A DNA stretch of 64,000 nucleotides from Humibacillus sp. Lineage in GTDB: Bacteria; Actinomycetota; Actinomycetes; Actinomycetales; Dermatophilaceae. Of the stretch, positions 10,201-17,470 are shown piece by piece. Every line of letters starts with the position of its first letter. Within the stretch, counting starts at the first letter, position 1. The stretch covers positions 1 through 64,000 of the forward strand of contig JAKDLG010000006.1 in NCBI GenBank assembly GCA_030452985.1, in the 5' to 3' direction. The notes below the pieces were generated by a model. That model was not told the DNA's origin. It made no database searches and was given only the letters and a program-made list of their open reading frames with translations. A program made the translations under genes and the position numbers.

Positions 10201-10634
10201 GCGCCGGCATCATCGCCGCCCTCCCGCCCGAGCAGTGGGACGACCAAGTCACCTACACCGCCAACCGGGTCGGCGACGAGGCCGTGCAGATGGTCTACAC
10301 CGAAGTCATCGCCGCCGCCATCAACTACGACACCAGCGGGCAACACCACCCCCCACCCGCCGAGCAAGGCGCCCAAGCCATCAAGCTCGCCGACATCGCC
10401 GCTCGCCTCGACCGACTCGAAGCCTCCGCGGCCATCAACCGGAAGGCCCGCCTCGATGCGGTCAAGACCCTGGCCGGCACCGTCCACAACACCAGCACCA
10501 AGCCGCAGGATCCCGCGACCGAGGCAGCACGACAGGCCGAGAAACGCCGACGCGAGGAACAACGACGACGCGACGACCAACGCCGCTACGACACCCGCCA
10601 CGACGGACCCGCCCGCGGCCCATCCATCCACTGA
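4296..10634 (+). CDS. MobF-type TrwC/TraI relaxase fused to RecD-like helicase and C-terminal DnaG/Toprim-like primase module
   Basis: 2112 aa. Relaxase signature SRPARLAVAGYDLTFSPVKSVSTLWAL...AFTHRDSRAGDPDLHTHVAVSN; Walker A LAPAGSGKTTAMS; C-terminal helicase ACTFHGAQGATVD...LYVGMTRGREANH; primase-like FRDRLIFGLHNTDRDLVGFIGRA...PKYLNTPDTAVFSKGTILFG and Toprim-like VRVEGPLDAIAVT...VLVATDNDPAGRKA. Confidence 0.93.
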   Translation: MMSLHKLTAGDGYTYLTRQVAAADSSELGRVALADYYTEKGERPGTWLGTGLAGIAGVEVGAVVSEAQMKALFGEGRHPDADELQKAVIAAGGTVKVAIASSALGRPFAKYDDEPSAFITQVTLAYRQWNTDQGRSYDAPVPAEERSWIRSTVGRETFTEQYGRAPLDDRELAGHIARSSRPARLAVAGYDLTFSPVKSVSTLWALAAPEDSAKIEAAHEAAVKDTIAWLEREVAYTRVGAQGVRQVDVTGLVATAFTHRDSRAGDPDLHTHVAVSNKVQSAGEGKWLALDGAVLHRAVVAASERYNTRLEHEVTDRLGVTFAPTEKSLAEGKRVIREVVGVPAELIRAWSKRRAAIDVVRKELARDFQADHGRPPTPKEAVELAQQATLATREAKHEPRSLAEQRATWAAQAEDVLGGSRAVEAMLATVTTRPATKATAGGEQEEQPAEELTDTQITDLAKRALYTVQLSRARFQWAHVYAEASRLARGLDLTADLLDTTVDAVVAEALGEQRSVAIIPPEFAELTPEKSPTETATETTAKVTEGAEESADAKESAAAADTEAGGDSTGITPAGSPEKRDGGPGVEAVVEPAVLRRADGESVYVQAKSQLYTTTEILDAEAYLVTTAGEAGGRVVDETTLGLALLEQAANGVTLNPGQVQLVTEMATSGARLQLALAPAGSGKTTAMSVLSKAWTDSGGQVIGLAPSAAAAKELGDATGGQADTLARLTYSIRTGGFMPDWGESIGPETLVLIDEAGMAGTLELAMATRYVTARGGSVRLVGDDQQLAAIAAGGALRDIAEEVGAVTLSELMRFTDPAEGAATLALRAGDPEALGFYLDRGRVHQADESTVADQVFEAWMADTDAGKTCLMLASTNDIVTDLNARARAHRLATQPAPDTDPDDTDADDADADATEAETEAGERQDGQGGRWRPRWPGQANREQAEREQAAQDRARTVVLASGLEASAGDLVITRRNDRRLGITATDWVKNGDRFTVIAAHRGGQLTVRHAATERTITLPAEYVAEQVDLGYACTFHGAQGATVDTSHSALSGGETRQLLYVGMTRGREANHAYLATAGDGDPHAMIRPERIKPPTAGEAVTEVLAVDGSQRSATTEIRHQHEATTKLGRSAPRYVDALGVAATELLGPEKVAQLEAHAEKTLPGLTSEPAWEALRGELALTALDGTDPNGALTAAIESRELTTARDRAAVLHWRVTGAHPGPVGPLPWVQGIPQQLREHPTWGVYLTARVALVVTHLAQVRQAAKDLAPEAAPRWAHPILADRELLGDVLVWRAVTGVTDTNDQGTILGGPHPQVAARHHQNTLQTCIDALVAREQAGTAGTLWRPVITDLTNLGPRVLDDPYWPVLDRRLDLANAAGFDVPALLSEAAGQGPVPDEHPASALWYRLAPTLAPAAAMAATAGSGATRLRPPWCALLVAHLPEAVALAVMTDPYWPALVAAVHTASTRGVTPEQVIPDAIALIGPDRIGQPDGVAVSDLATALAWRIADLTEHPDHAGTAPGSEGATPDEHDLFNAEEEDFLNNLARDHDETEQAQHPDPDADAGDDDRVGRPVPTAPADLDELGPARDEDAPPDDDEAPPDPADPVAATTPAPLETPEELQPTTAPERVLALNTAAMDFYATAYTGSAAAAYVKTRLGTDLLPTATTTGPTNSTDATDTSETRTPTPLEQGRFAVGYAPAGWTTLVDHLKTDPAISATDAELVDAGLAAYTRRGTTIDLFRDRLIFGLHNTDRDLVGFIGRAAPNADTPGENGYRIPKYLNTPDTAVFSKGTILFGAPETSDLRAAGATFVRVEGPLDAIAVTLAGNAAHVGVAPLGTALTDHQADQLAVPTPGTNLTGPGVGQGAGQGAGPRVLVATDNDPAGRKAAEADYWKLTARGADPRQLLTPDANDPAELYQTNPQMLATMLTLGEQAPSLAQSLIDTRITAWGADLDKQWAHARLGAARSCAGIIAALPPEQWDDQVTYTANRVGDEAVQMVYTEVIAAAINYDTSGQHHPPPAEQGAQAIKLADIAARLDRLEASAAINRKARLDAVKTLAGTVHNTSTKPQDPATEAARQAEKRRREEQRRRDDQRRYDTRHDGPARGPSIH
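5991..6011. repeat. 21-bp perfect palindrome GGTGATTCCACTGGAATCACC inside relaxase gene
   Basis: Read directly. Confidence 0.85.
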
Positions 10635-10714
10635 CCCCACCCCGGCCCGGATCGGGCATGCTGACACCCCTGGTCACCCGGCCTCGCCACGGACAATAGG
10701 ACGAGCAGACACCC

Positions 10715-11056
10715 ATGCGTGAAGAACCCATCAAGCACCCTGACCTCGCGAAGTACCCCCATCGGCCGAGCCACCTAATCCGACACGGCGGCGTGCTCTA
10801 CGAGGTGCCGTTCCGTGACGCGCTCGATGAAGCGGTACCGGTGCTGCCCGTGACCGATCTCGTGCACGCCGTCGCGGCCATCCACCAGCTGCGCCAGCTC
10901 GTTGACAAGACCGACCTCACGGAGTTCCAACTCGAGAGCATCGGGGAAGCGATCGTGCTGACCACCAACGAACCGATCCCGGTCACGCGACAAGAAGTCT
11001 CGGCGGAACTGCGCCGGCTCGGCCAACGCATCAACGGGTGGAAGCCCTACTGGTAG
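10715..11056 (+). CDS. hypothetical protein
   Basis: 113-aa ORF just downstream of the relaxase; sensible composition, ATG start. Confidence 0.55.
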   Translation: MREEPIKHPDLAKYPHRPSHLIRHGGVLYEVPFRDALDEAVPVLPVTDLVHAVAAIHQLRQLVDKTDLTEFQLESIGEAIVLTTNEPIPVTRQEVSAELRRLGQRINGWKPYW

Positions 11057-11149
11057 GCCCCGGCCCTCCTGAGCGTGTCACCTGCCGCACCCTGGCATAA
11101 CCACCCCCGGCAAGAATCGGCCCGGCGCCCGGGCCGGCGCGAACTGGAG

Positions 11150-11650
11150 CTACTCAGCTTGGGGATCGATGGGCGGGTTCTCATCTGCGGCCGCTGCCGG
11201 GTCTGATGAGCACTCCGTCTCGTTCGGATCCTGATCCTTCCAGATCTGGCCCATTCCGACGCCGACCATAGCCATCCCGAAGACGGCCGCGACCACAGAT
11301 CCCGCTCTCGCGAGAAAGTAAACCCACCCCGGCCAGTCATGACCATCCCCGACCGACCACAGAAAGAGGGCCATCCCGGTTGTCGTGACGGTGATGACAC
11401 CCATCGTCGCGATAGTGCTGCCGTCGAGCTTGCGGTGCATCCGGACGTGGGCCCGCCGGGTGAAGTCGCTCAGTTCGATTTCCAGCACGCTGACGAAGGG
11501 TGCCTTCTCTACTTCGGTGGGCAAGTCCTTGTAGATCTCGAGGTGTCGGCGCAGGCGTCGTTCCCGAGTGAGCCCGAACGTGTCGTGTAGCGCTTTCGCC
11601 CCGGCTCCCGCCGCAGGGAGCGCGGCGACCCACTGTCCAAGATCCGGCAT
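11150..11650 (-). CDS. hypothetical membrane protein (two predicted TM segments)
   Basis: Internal ATG at 11650 (MPDLGQWVAALPAAGAGAKALHDTFG...) with hydrophobic stretches ATMGVITVTTTGMALFLW and GWVYFLARAGSVVAAVFGMAMVGVGM. Confidence 0.6.
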   Translation of the reverse strand: MPDLGQWVAALPAAGAGAKALHDTFGLTRERRLRRHLEIYKDLPTEVEKAPFVSVLEIELSDFTRRAHVRMHRKLDGSTIATMGVITVTTTGMALFLWSVGDGHDWPGWVYFLARAGSVVAAVFGMAMVGVGMGQIWKDQDPNETECSSDPAAAADENPPIDPQAE

Positions 11651-11885
11651 ACCGGCAGATGGTACGACAATGACCCGCGGTTCGAATCTTTGGCCTCTAC
11701 TTGTCCGCAGACCCCTCATCGGTAACTTGGCGTCGGGTGCCAGTCGACTGCGATCCCCTGCCGTAGCCCCAGCCCGCGGTCTTGGGTAGCACCCCAAACA
11801 AGGTCGTGCGTTAAGAAGGCGCCCGTTCGGTGTCTTTCTGGGGTACACCTGCCCCCCTCATGTGTCCGGACAAGTCGGGTCAGCA

Positions 11886-11914
11886 GGGCGGTGATTCCAG
11901 TGGAATCACCGCCC
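11886..11914. repeat. 29-bp perfect palindrome GGGCGGTGATTCCAGTGGAATCACCGCCC
   Basis: Read directly. Core shared with palindromes at 3126-3150 and 5991-6011. Confidence 0.85.
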
Positions 11915-11979
11915 CGATGGTGCTCGTTCGAGAGCCGTAACGCGAGGATGCTGGCGGTTGCTGGAGCACCCCAGTGTTG

Positions 11980-12930
11980 CTACCCAGCTCCGACCCTCCG
12001 CGTCGCGGCGCGGAGGTGCGTGCTCAGGGGTGCGCCGCGACGCCACGGGCCGAGGACGGCAATGGCTACGGCACCCCACACCAGAACCACAGGAAGGCCG
12101 ACCATCGGCGCGGTGAGGTTGTGGACGCTCTGGTCACTCGAACCGAGGAGGACCGGGATTACCGTCCAGGCGTTGACCGCGCCGTGAGCCACCGCAGACG
12201 GGATTACCGAGCCAGAGCGCAGCCGGAGCCACCCGAGGAAGGTCCCGAGCCCAACGCAGAAGAGGATGAAGAGCCCGATGCCCAGGACAGGGTTGGTCTC
12301 GGGGCCGTACTCGTAGCCCTTAATGATTAGGGGGGCGTGCCAGGCGCCCCAAAGCACCCCGGTGATGAGGTGAGCCTGAATCCGACCTCGCGTCATGAGG
12401 TGCGGCAGCAGCCAGCCTCGCCAACCGCACTCCTCGCCTAACGCGAGGGCGGCGCTGAGCGTGATCGAGGCCAGGAGGGCCTGGACGAGGGCGAGGAGCA
12501 CGAACTCTCTCGGTCCGAGGCCGTGCCCGGCGGTCCCTGAACGGGCCATGACGAACCGTGCCCCGGAGAGGCCGGTGAGGTCTAGCCGGAACCAACCGGT
12601 CGCGGCACCGAGAACGGTCGCGGCGGCGGTCACCGTGACGACGGTGGACAGGCCGATCAGGGAGTTGCGCGCGAGGACCGCGGGGCCCGACCCCAGCCCC
12701 AGGCCGACGCGCTCACGCCAGTCGCCACCGGTCACGAGGCGAGTTACTGCCAACGATGCGAGGGCGGGTGCGAACATGACGGCCGCGAGCGTGGCCGAGC
12801 CGGCCGTGGAGGCCAGGGGGACACCACCGACGACAAGCACGAGCGCCTCAACCCCCCACGCCAGCCCGAACGCCACCACAAGGAAGACGACCAGCGGCGG
12901 AGCCGAGGGAAAGCGCGGCGTCAGGCTCAC
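11980..12930 (-). CDS. CPBP (CAAX/Abi-type) intramembrane metalloprotease
   Basis: Multi-TM protein with EECGWRGWLLPHL and HLITGVLWGAWHAPLI motifs. Confidence 0.88.
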   Translation of the reverse strand: MSLTPRFPSAPPLVVFLVVAFGLAWGVEALVLVVGGVPLASTAGSATLAAVMFAPALASLAVTRLVTGGDWRERVGLGLGSGPAVLARNSLIGLSTVVTVTAAATVLGAATGWFRLDLTGLSGARFVMARSGTAGHGLGPREFVLLALVQALLASITLSAALALGEECGWRGWLLPHLMTRGRIQAHLITGVLWGAWHAPLIIKGYEYGPETNPVLGIGLFILFCVGLGTFLGWLRLRSGSVIPSAVAHGAVNAWTVIPVLLGSSDQSVHNLTAPMVGLPVVLVWGAVAIAVLGPWRRGAPLSTHLRAATRRVGAG

Positions 12931-13376
12931 CGGCTCGAGGCCCGTCGTATCGTCTGGGCGAGCTCGCGAGCTAGCGGGGTGTCGATGACGACGACGTCAT
13001 AGAAGTTGTCGGTCAGCTCGAGACGCAGGGATAGCTCGGCCCCGCTGGTGAGAAAGAAGCCACGCCCCCAGTCTCCGTCGAAGGTGCCGGCCGAGATGGT
13101 GCCGAACTGCCCGCCCCCGACCCGCAGCGCGCCCGTCTGGGGCATGGCGAATCCGGGCAGCAGGTCCGCGGTGTCGATCTGGCTTATCGGGATGGTCAGG
13201 ACCCGGGTTAGAGCGACCAACCCGAAGACGCCGCGAGGGCGGATCCGGACCTCGTCCTCCCTGACTTTGACCTGGGCGAGGTCGTGGGTGCGGGCCTGGC
13301 GCAGGCTCAGCACCACAATGAGGCCGACGACGGCAACGATGAACAGCGCCGGCGCGATGGATGATGAGTGACCCAT
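12927..13376 (-). CDS. small membrane-anchored, PH-like domain protein
   Basis: One N-terminal TM (ALFIVAVVGLIVVLSL) then a beta-rich domain. Overlaps the CPBP gene start and abuts sdpB. Confidence 0.55.
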   Translation of the reverse strand: MGHSSSIAPALFIVAVVGLIVVLSLRQARTHDLAQVKVREDEVRIRPRGVFGLVALTRVLTIPISQIDTADLLPGFAMPQTGALRVGGGQFGTISAGTFDGDWGRGFFLTSGAELSLRLELTDNFYDVVVIDTPLARELAQTIRRASSR

Positions 13377-14387
13377 CTATTCCGCTTCCTTAGTTGCGTG
13401 CACCAAGACCCGACCAGGGTTGGCGCGCACGAGGTGGGTCGGTGGCGACGCGGCAGGCTGCGCCGAGGGTCGACGACGCCACCGTGGCAGTGAGAGGCCG
13501 TGTAGGAGCGAGCGCACGTCCTCGGTCGGGACGAGGTAAAGCAGTAGAGCACCTGCCATCGCGAGGTCGAAACTGATGAGCCCCATTGTCAGCGCGATGG
13601 TGTCGTGGAACACCAGGCCAAGCAGGAGCAGGACCCGTTTGGCGGGGCGTCCGAGGACAATGGCGATACCGAGTGCGAACTCGATTGCCAACGAGCCCCA
13701 GGTTAGGGTCACGACGAGGACCGGGCTGCTCGTGAGGAGGTTGGTCAGCGGCTTGAGGTACGGCGGCGCCCCGAAGATCGAGTTGTTAAACCAGTAGAAC
13801 ATCGCGGACCCGTCGGCCCACTCGGCTACTCCGAGCTTGGAGATCGCCGCCTGCAGGTAGAGCCCGGCGACCTGGAGGGCGATGAGGCCAAGGGCAGCGT
13901 AGGCCAGGACCCAACGCGTTGGGGACGCCGTGTGGATGTCCTCGTGGGCGACCTGCCAGTGCCACCGGCGGCGGTCGGTGAGCAGGAGCGGGACGAGCAG
14001 CAGGGTGAGCACGGCAGTGATCTGGTCTCCGCCGTCCTGCACGGTCAGGTTGGAGATGAAGCTCCACGAAACCCACCAGTGCAGTACTGCGCTCCAGCGG
14101 GGGAGCCACCCTGAAGCGGCCCAGGCCAGTACGACCACGGCGACCCACAGGGCGAGCGATCGGTGGGTCTGCGGGACGACGCACCACAAGGCCGCACGGG
14201 CGGGGCCGATGCACGCCGGTGGCGTGACGGACCCGACGATGGGGGATAGCAGGTAGCGCTCGGGGGTGGCGAGCAGCGTCCCGAGCGTTCCCAGGGCCAG
14301 GAGGGTTCGGGCTGTCCCGACGAGCGGGGTCCACGGCACTCGCTCAGCCCGTACGAGGAACCAGCGTCCGAGCCGTTCGATCAGCAT
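13377..14387 (-). CDS. sdpB-like: SdpB-like (HTTM-type) membrane protein, antimicrobial peptide maturation
   Basis: 336 aa, multi-TM. WWVSWSFISNLTVQDGGDQITAVLTLLLVPLLLTDRRRWHW...GLYLQAAISKLGVAEWADGSAMFYWFNNSIFG resembles the SdpB/HTTM family. ATG overlaps the sdpA-like stop (ATGCTGA). Confidence 0.85.
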   Translation of the reverse strand: MLIERLGRWFLVRAERVPWTPLVGTARTLLALGTLGTLLATPERYLLSPIVGSVTPPACIGPARAALWCVVPQTHRSLALWVAVVVLAWAASGWLPRWSAVLHWWVSWSFISNLTVQDGGDQITAVLTLLLVPLLLTDRRRWHWQVAHEDIHTASPTRWVLAYAALGLIALQVAGLYLQAAISKLGVAEWADGSAMFYWFNNSIFGAPPYLKPLTNLLTSSPVLVVTLTWGSLAIEFALGIAIVLGRPAKRVLLLLGLVFHDTIALTMGLISFDLAMAGALLLYLVPTEDVRSLLHGLSLPRWRRRPSAQPAASPPTHLVRANPGRVLVHATKEAE

Positions 14388-15016
14388 CGGACGTCCAGCC
14401 GCACGACCCGGGAGGGCAGGGCGGTCCCTGAGCCCCGCCAGGCCCAGGGCAGGACCTGCTGTTCGGCGATGCCAAGCTCGCCACACAGCTCGGTGTGTGG
14501 GGTGACGTTGACGACTGGCACCGGATGCGCATCGGCCGCGAGACAGGTGGCCGGGGTGGACTGACATGCAACGAATGAGGAGGTCGGGACCTGGGACTCG
14601 AGGATGGCCAGAGCGGTCCCCTCGGAGCGTTGGGTCCGTGAAAGACCCATGAGCTGTGACGGCACTGCCAGAGAAGGGTCGTGTAGCGGAGCCCACTCGG
14701 CACCGGGCAAGGACTGCCGCCATGGCACCGGGTACACCGTTCGGGGTGACGCGGTGAAGAACGCCCAGCCTTCGGGCAGGAACTCCTTGGTGATGGTGGC
14801 GTGTTGTGAGGAAAACTCGATGGCGTTCGGTGGCAGGTTGGCCTCTAGCACGTAGAGGGCCGCGAGGACAGCGATTGTGCCGATGAACAGCACCCGAACC
14901 CCAAGACGACCGATCAGGTCCGCGGTGTAGGCCGAGTGAACGCCGTCCACGTCGGAGGACTGCGGACCATCGATCAGAGATGGACGGTTGCCGCCGGGAG
15001 CAGTGTGGATGCTCAT
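14381..15016 (-). CDS. sdpA-like: SdpA-like protein
   Basis: N-terminal TM followed by FLPEGWAFFTASPRTVYPVPW, matching the SdpA-family pattern. Lies between SdpC-like and SdpB-like genes. Confidence 0.8.
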   Translation of the reverse strand: MSIHTAPGGNRPSLIDGPQSSDVDGVHSAYTADLIGRLGVRVLFIGTIAVLAALYVLEANLPPNAIEFSSQHATITKEFLPEGWAFFTASPRTVYPVPWRQSLPGAEWAPLHDPSLAVPSQLMGLSRTQRSEGTALAILESQVPTSSFVACQSTPATCLAADAHPVPVVNVTPHTELCGELGIAEQQVLPWAWRGSGTALPSRVVRLDVRC

Positions 15017-15119
15017 GGGATCGAGCGCGGGTCGCCCCCGTCGGTGCCTCGAGCGGTTTGGCTCGACTGGCACCGGTCGGATCCCCGCCGACCGACGGGG
15101 CCGACCTCGCGCACCGCGG

Positions 15120-15800
15120 TCACCGGACCGCGAGCCCTTGAGCCATGGTGTTGACGAAGCGGTCCGTTGCGACCTGCGTCGAGCCAGCCACCCCGGTCAC
15201 GGCACACGGCGGACAGATCAGGAAGATCAGAATGATGATGGCGACCGCGCCGTAGACGGCCGCGGCCGCGTAGTAGTAGTCATAGTTGATCGTCTGGACG
15301 TAGTTGACGACGCCGGAATCGGGAGCCGCCGCCCGCGTCGTGGTCTTTCCAAGGCTGCTCAGGGCGGTCTGGGCGTTGCGTAGGGTTGCTGAGTACTGGT
15401 CTTGCGTCATCTGTCGCTGCATCGAGGTCTTCGCCACGGTGCCGAGGTCGGAAAGGCCGGCCGCAACCTGCACCCGGTTGCCGCTCTGCACCCGCTGCGC
15501 GAACGAGGCGGCGAAGGCGGCGTGGTGGTCGAGGTAGGAGTGCACCTCGGTGCGGACCGTCGCCATCTGCGGGGTCATCTTGGCCTCCGGGCGGTGGGCT
15601 CCTACGAGCCGTACGGCGGCCGGGCCTTGGCCGAACATGATAGCGTCGGCCAGCTGGCCAGCGGTGTAGCGGGCGGAACTCGCGGACGGACTGGCGGTCG
15701 CCGACTGACTGTAAATCAATCCGGTGACAATGGCGAGCAGAGCCGCCAAATACACAGCCGTAACGTGACGATAGCCGCGATTCTTAGGAACTTCTGACAT
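15120..15800 (-). CDS. sdpC-like: SdpC-like antimicrobial (killing factor) precursor
   Basis: Signal peptide; YTAGQLADAIMFGQGPAAVRLVG (SdpC-family FGQGPxA motif); C-terminal hydrophobic segment with a CxxC pair: YYYAAAAVYGAVAIIILIFLICPPCAVTG. Confidence 0.85.
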   Translation of the reverse strand: MSEVPKNRGYRHVTAVYLAALLAIVTGLIYSQSATASPSASSARYTAGQLADAIMFGQGPAAVRLVGAHRPEAKMTPQMATVRTEVHSYLDHHAAFAASFAQRVQSGNRVQVAAGLSDLGTVAKTSMQRQMTQDQYSATLRNAQTALSSLGKTTTRAAAPDSGVVNYVQTINYDYYYAAAAVYGAVAIIILIFLICPPCAVTGVAGSTQVATDRFVNTMAQGLAVR

Positions 15801-16495
15801 TATGCAAGAACCTTTCACTTGTGCGGGATCCGACAAAAGATCTGGGACGCGAAACGGGCATGACAATTGATCCAATGTCCTGAACGACAGATGGGGCGTG
15901 TCAAGTGTGACAAGTGGCCGCGTTGTCTCGATCAACGATCGGAACCCCTGAAGGCATATTAGAATCGGCCTAACCCTCACCGGCGACCAGCGGGTAGCAG
16001 TCTTGAATCCATCGCCGGATTCAGACGTGAAGGCCTCTTAAAGCAGGCTTTGTCTTTCAATGCGCCACTAAGACGTAGCACTCGCGCACGGCATGCTTGA
16101 AACTCCAATCCATAGATTACATGCTCGCCGATTAGACGGGCGTCGGAAAGGTGCGTCAGGTGGACATCGACCTCGCCGATCGAGCAGTGCGAAGAAGAAC
16201 CTTCTTATCGTCACACTATCTTCGGTTGAATCGGTGTCAGGGTGATGCGGAAGCGGAATTCTGGTAAATTTCAGACTGCTCTTGACCCCGGGGCCTGTCA
16301 AGACAAACGGTACAATCTCATCATAATCTCTTCAAATTCTCAGGTTGTCCCCAGAGTCGCTGAGGTTCTGTCACCCGCGGCCGCTGTACGTGGTCAGGAT
16401 CGCCCAGGGCAGCGGCGGTGATGCGGCCGAGGCGCCACTGGTTGCCTCCCCGCGGTCTTGGCTCGCATGTTGTGGGGGTGAGGGCATCTCCAGGG

Positions 16496-17470
16496 CTCCT
16501 GACATGGTGCGATATTCGGTGATGGGGTCAGGGCACGGTTTCGATCTCGTAGCGTTAATCAGGTTGCTGCCGGGGTAAGCGAGATCTGGTGGCACTCGAG
16601 TGCTCGCACGGCTGCCCGATGGCGTTGGTGGCGCGGCGGGTGGGTTGTAGATGGACACGTCAGATGACCATGGTGACGACACTTAAGGTGTAGATGACCA
16701 TTGCTCGATCCAGGCCGCCCTTGTCGGCGCGTTGGAGGTGTCAACGTGGAGCGCGCGCAGCGCAGCGAGCACGAACGACGTTGACACTGACGAGCGACGA
16801 CAGACGATGGCCGTCGAAGATTGGCCTTGCAACGTCATCACTGTGAGCGTCCACTCGTCGTCAATTCGCGTGTCCGTCTACATGGGTAGCGGGTCGAGCC
16901 GGATTGTCGGGACGCCGTCGACGCTCGGGTCGACGTCGCCGCTTGAGGTGGGGACCTGCCGGATCAGGGTGTGCGCTTCGCGGTTAGCGCTGGCGTACCC
17001 GGAGTGGTCGCGTAGCTCCCCGCGCGAGGGTGGTCGCGGTGTTGAACGCGGCGATCCGGATCGTGTGGGTGATCAGCTTGGTTTCGGCGTCGAGGACCTG
17101 CTGGCCGGGGTTGACCATGTTGAGCGGGAGCCGGGCTGGGGTAGCCTGGTGCGCGGCTTCGACGCCGCTCAGGGCGGCCTCGACGTAGCGCAGGTTGGTG
17201 GTGATCGCGTCGTGGGCCTCGTTCGTGAGCAGGGCCGGGGTACCCGGGGTCCGGGAGTGGGCCGCCAGCAGCGCGGCATCGGTGGCCGCGGCCGCGCGCT
17301 CGTGTCAGCGCGGGCGGTGAGCACGCTCTGGTAGGCCTTGCGTTTCGCCGGGTTGGGCACCAACCGGTGCGGGTCATCGTCGGTGACGGCGTAGCTGTCG
17401 TGGGAGTCGAGGTCGAAGCGCATCCGGGCGTAGCGGAAGTAGTTCTACTGCCGCCACCGTGAGCCGATAG
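16496..17470 (-). pseudogene. decayed 3' portion of a second copy of the 20994-23573 IS (transposase pseudogene)
   Basis: Nucleotide similarity to 20999-21720, from the shared end CTCCTGACAT (16496-16505) through the MRFDLDSHDSYAVTDDDPHRLVPNPAKRKAYQSVL region (cf. MHFDLDSHDSYTVTDDDPDRSVPNPARKRTYQQVL). Frameshifted and interrupted by the 16646-16882 insert. Confidence 0.88.
16646..16882. mobile_element. 237-bp MITE-like element with 14-bp TIRs and 5-bp target duplication TGGGT
   Basis: Left end TGTAGATGGACACG, right end (reverse complement) TGTAGACGGACACG; TGGGT at 16641-16645 and 16883-16887. The flanks rejoin in alignment with the intact IS copy. Confidence 0.85.

Noticed and set aside
16004-16023. 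Inverted repeat TGAATCC-N6-GGATTCA upstream of the sdpC-like gene
   Set aside because: Only 7-bp arms, about 200 bp from the start codon; not distinctive enough to call an operator.
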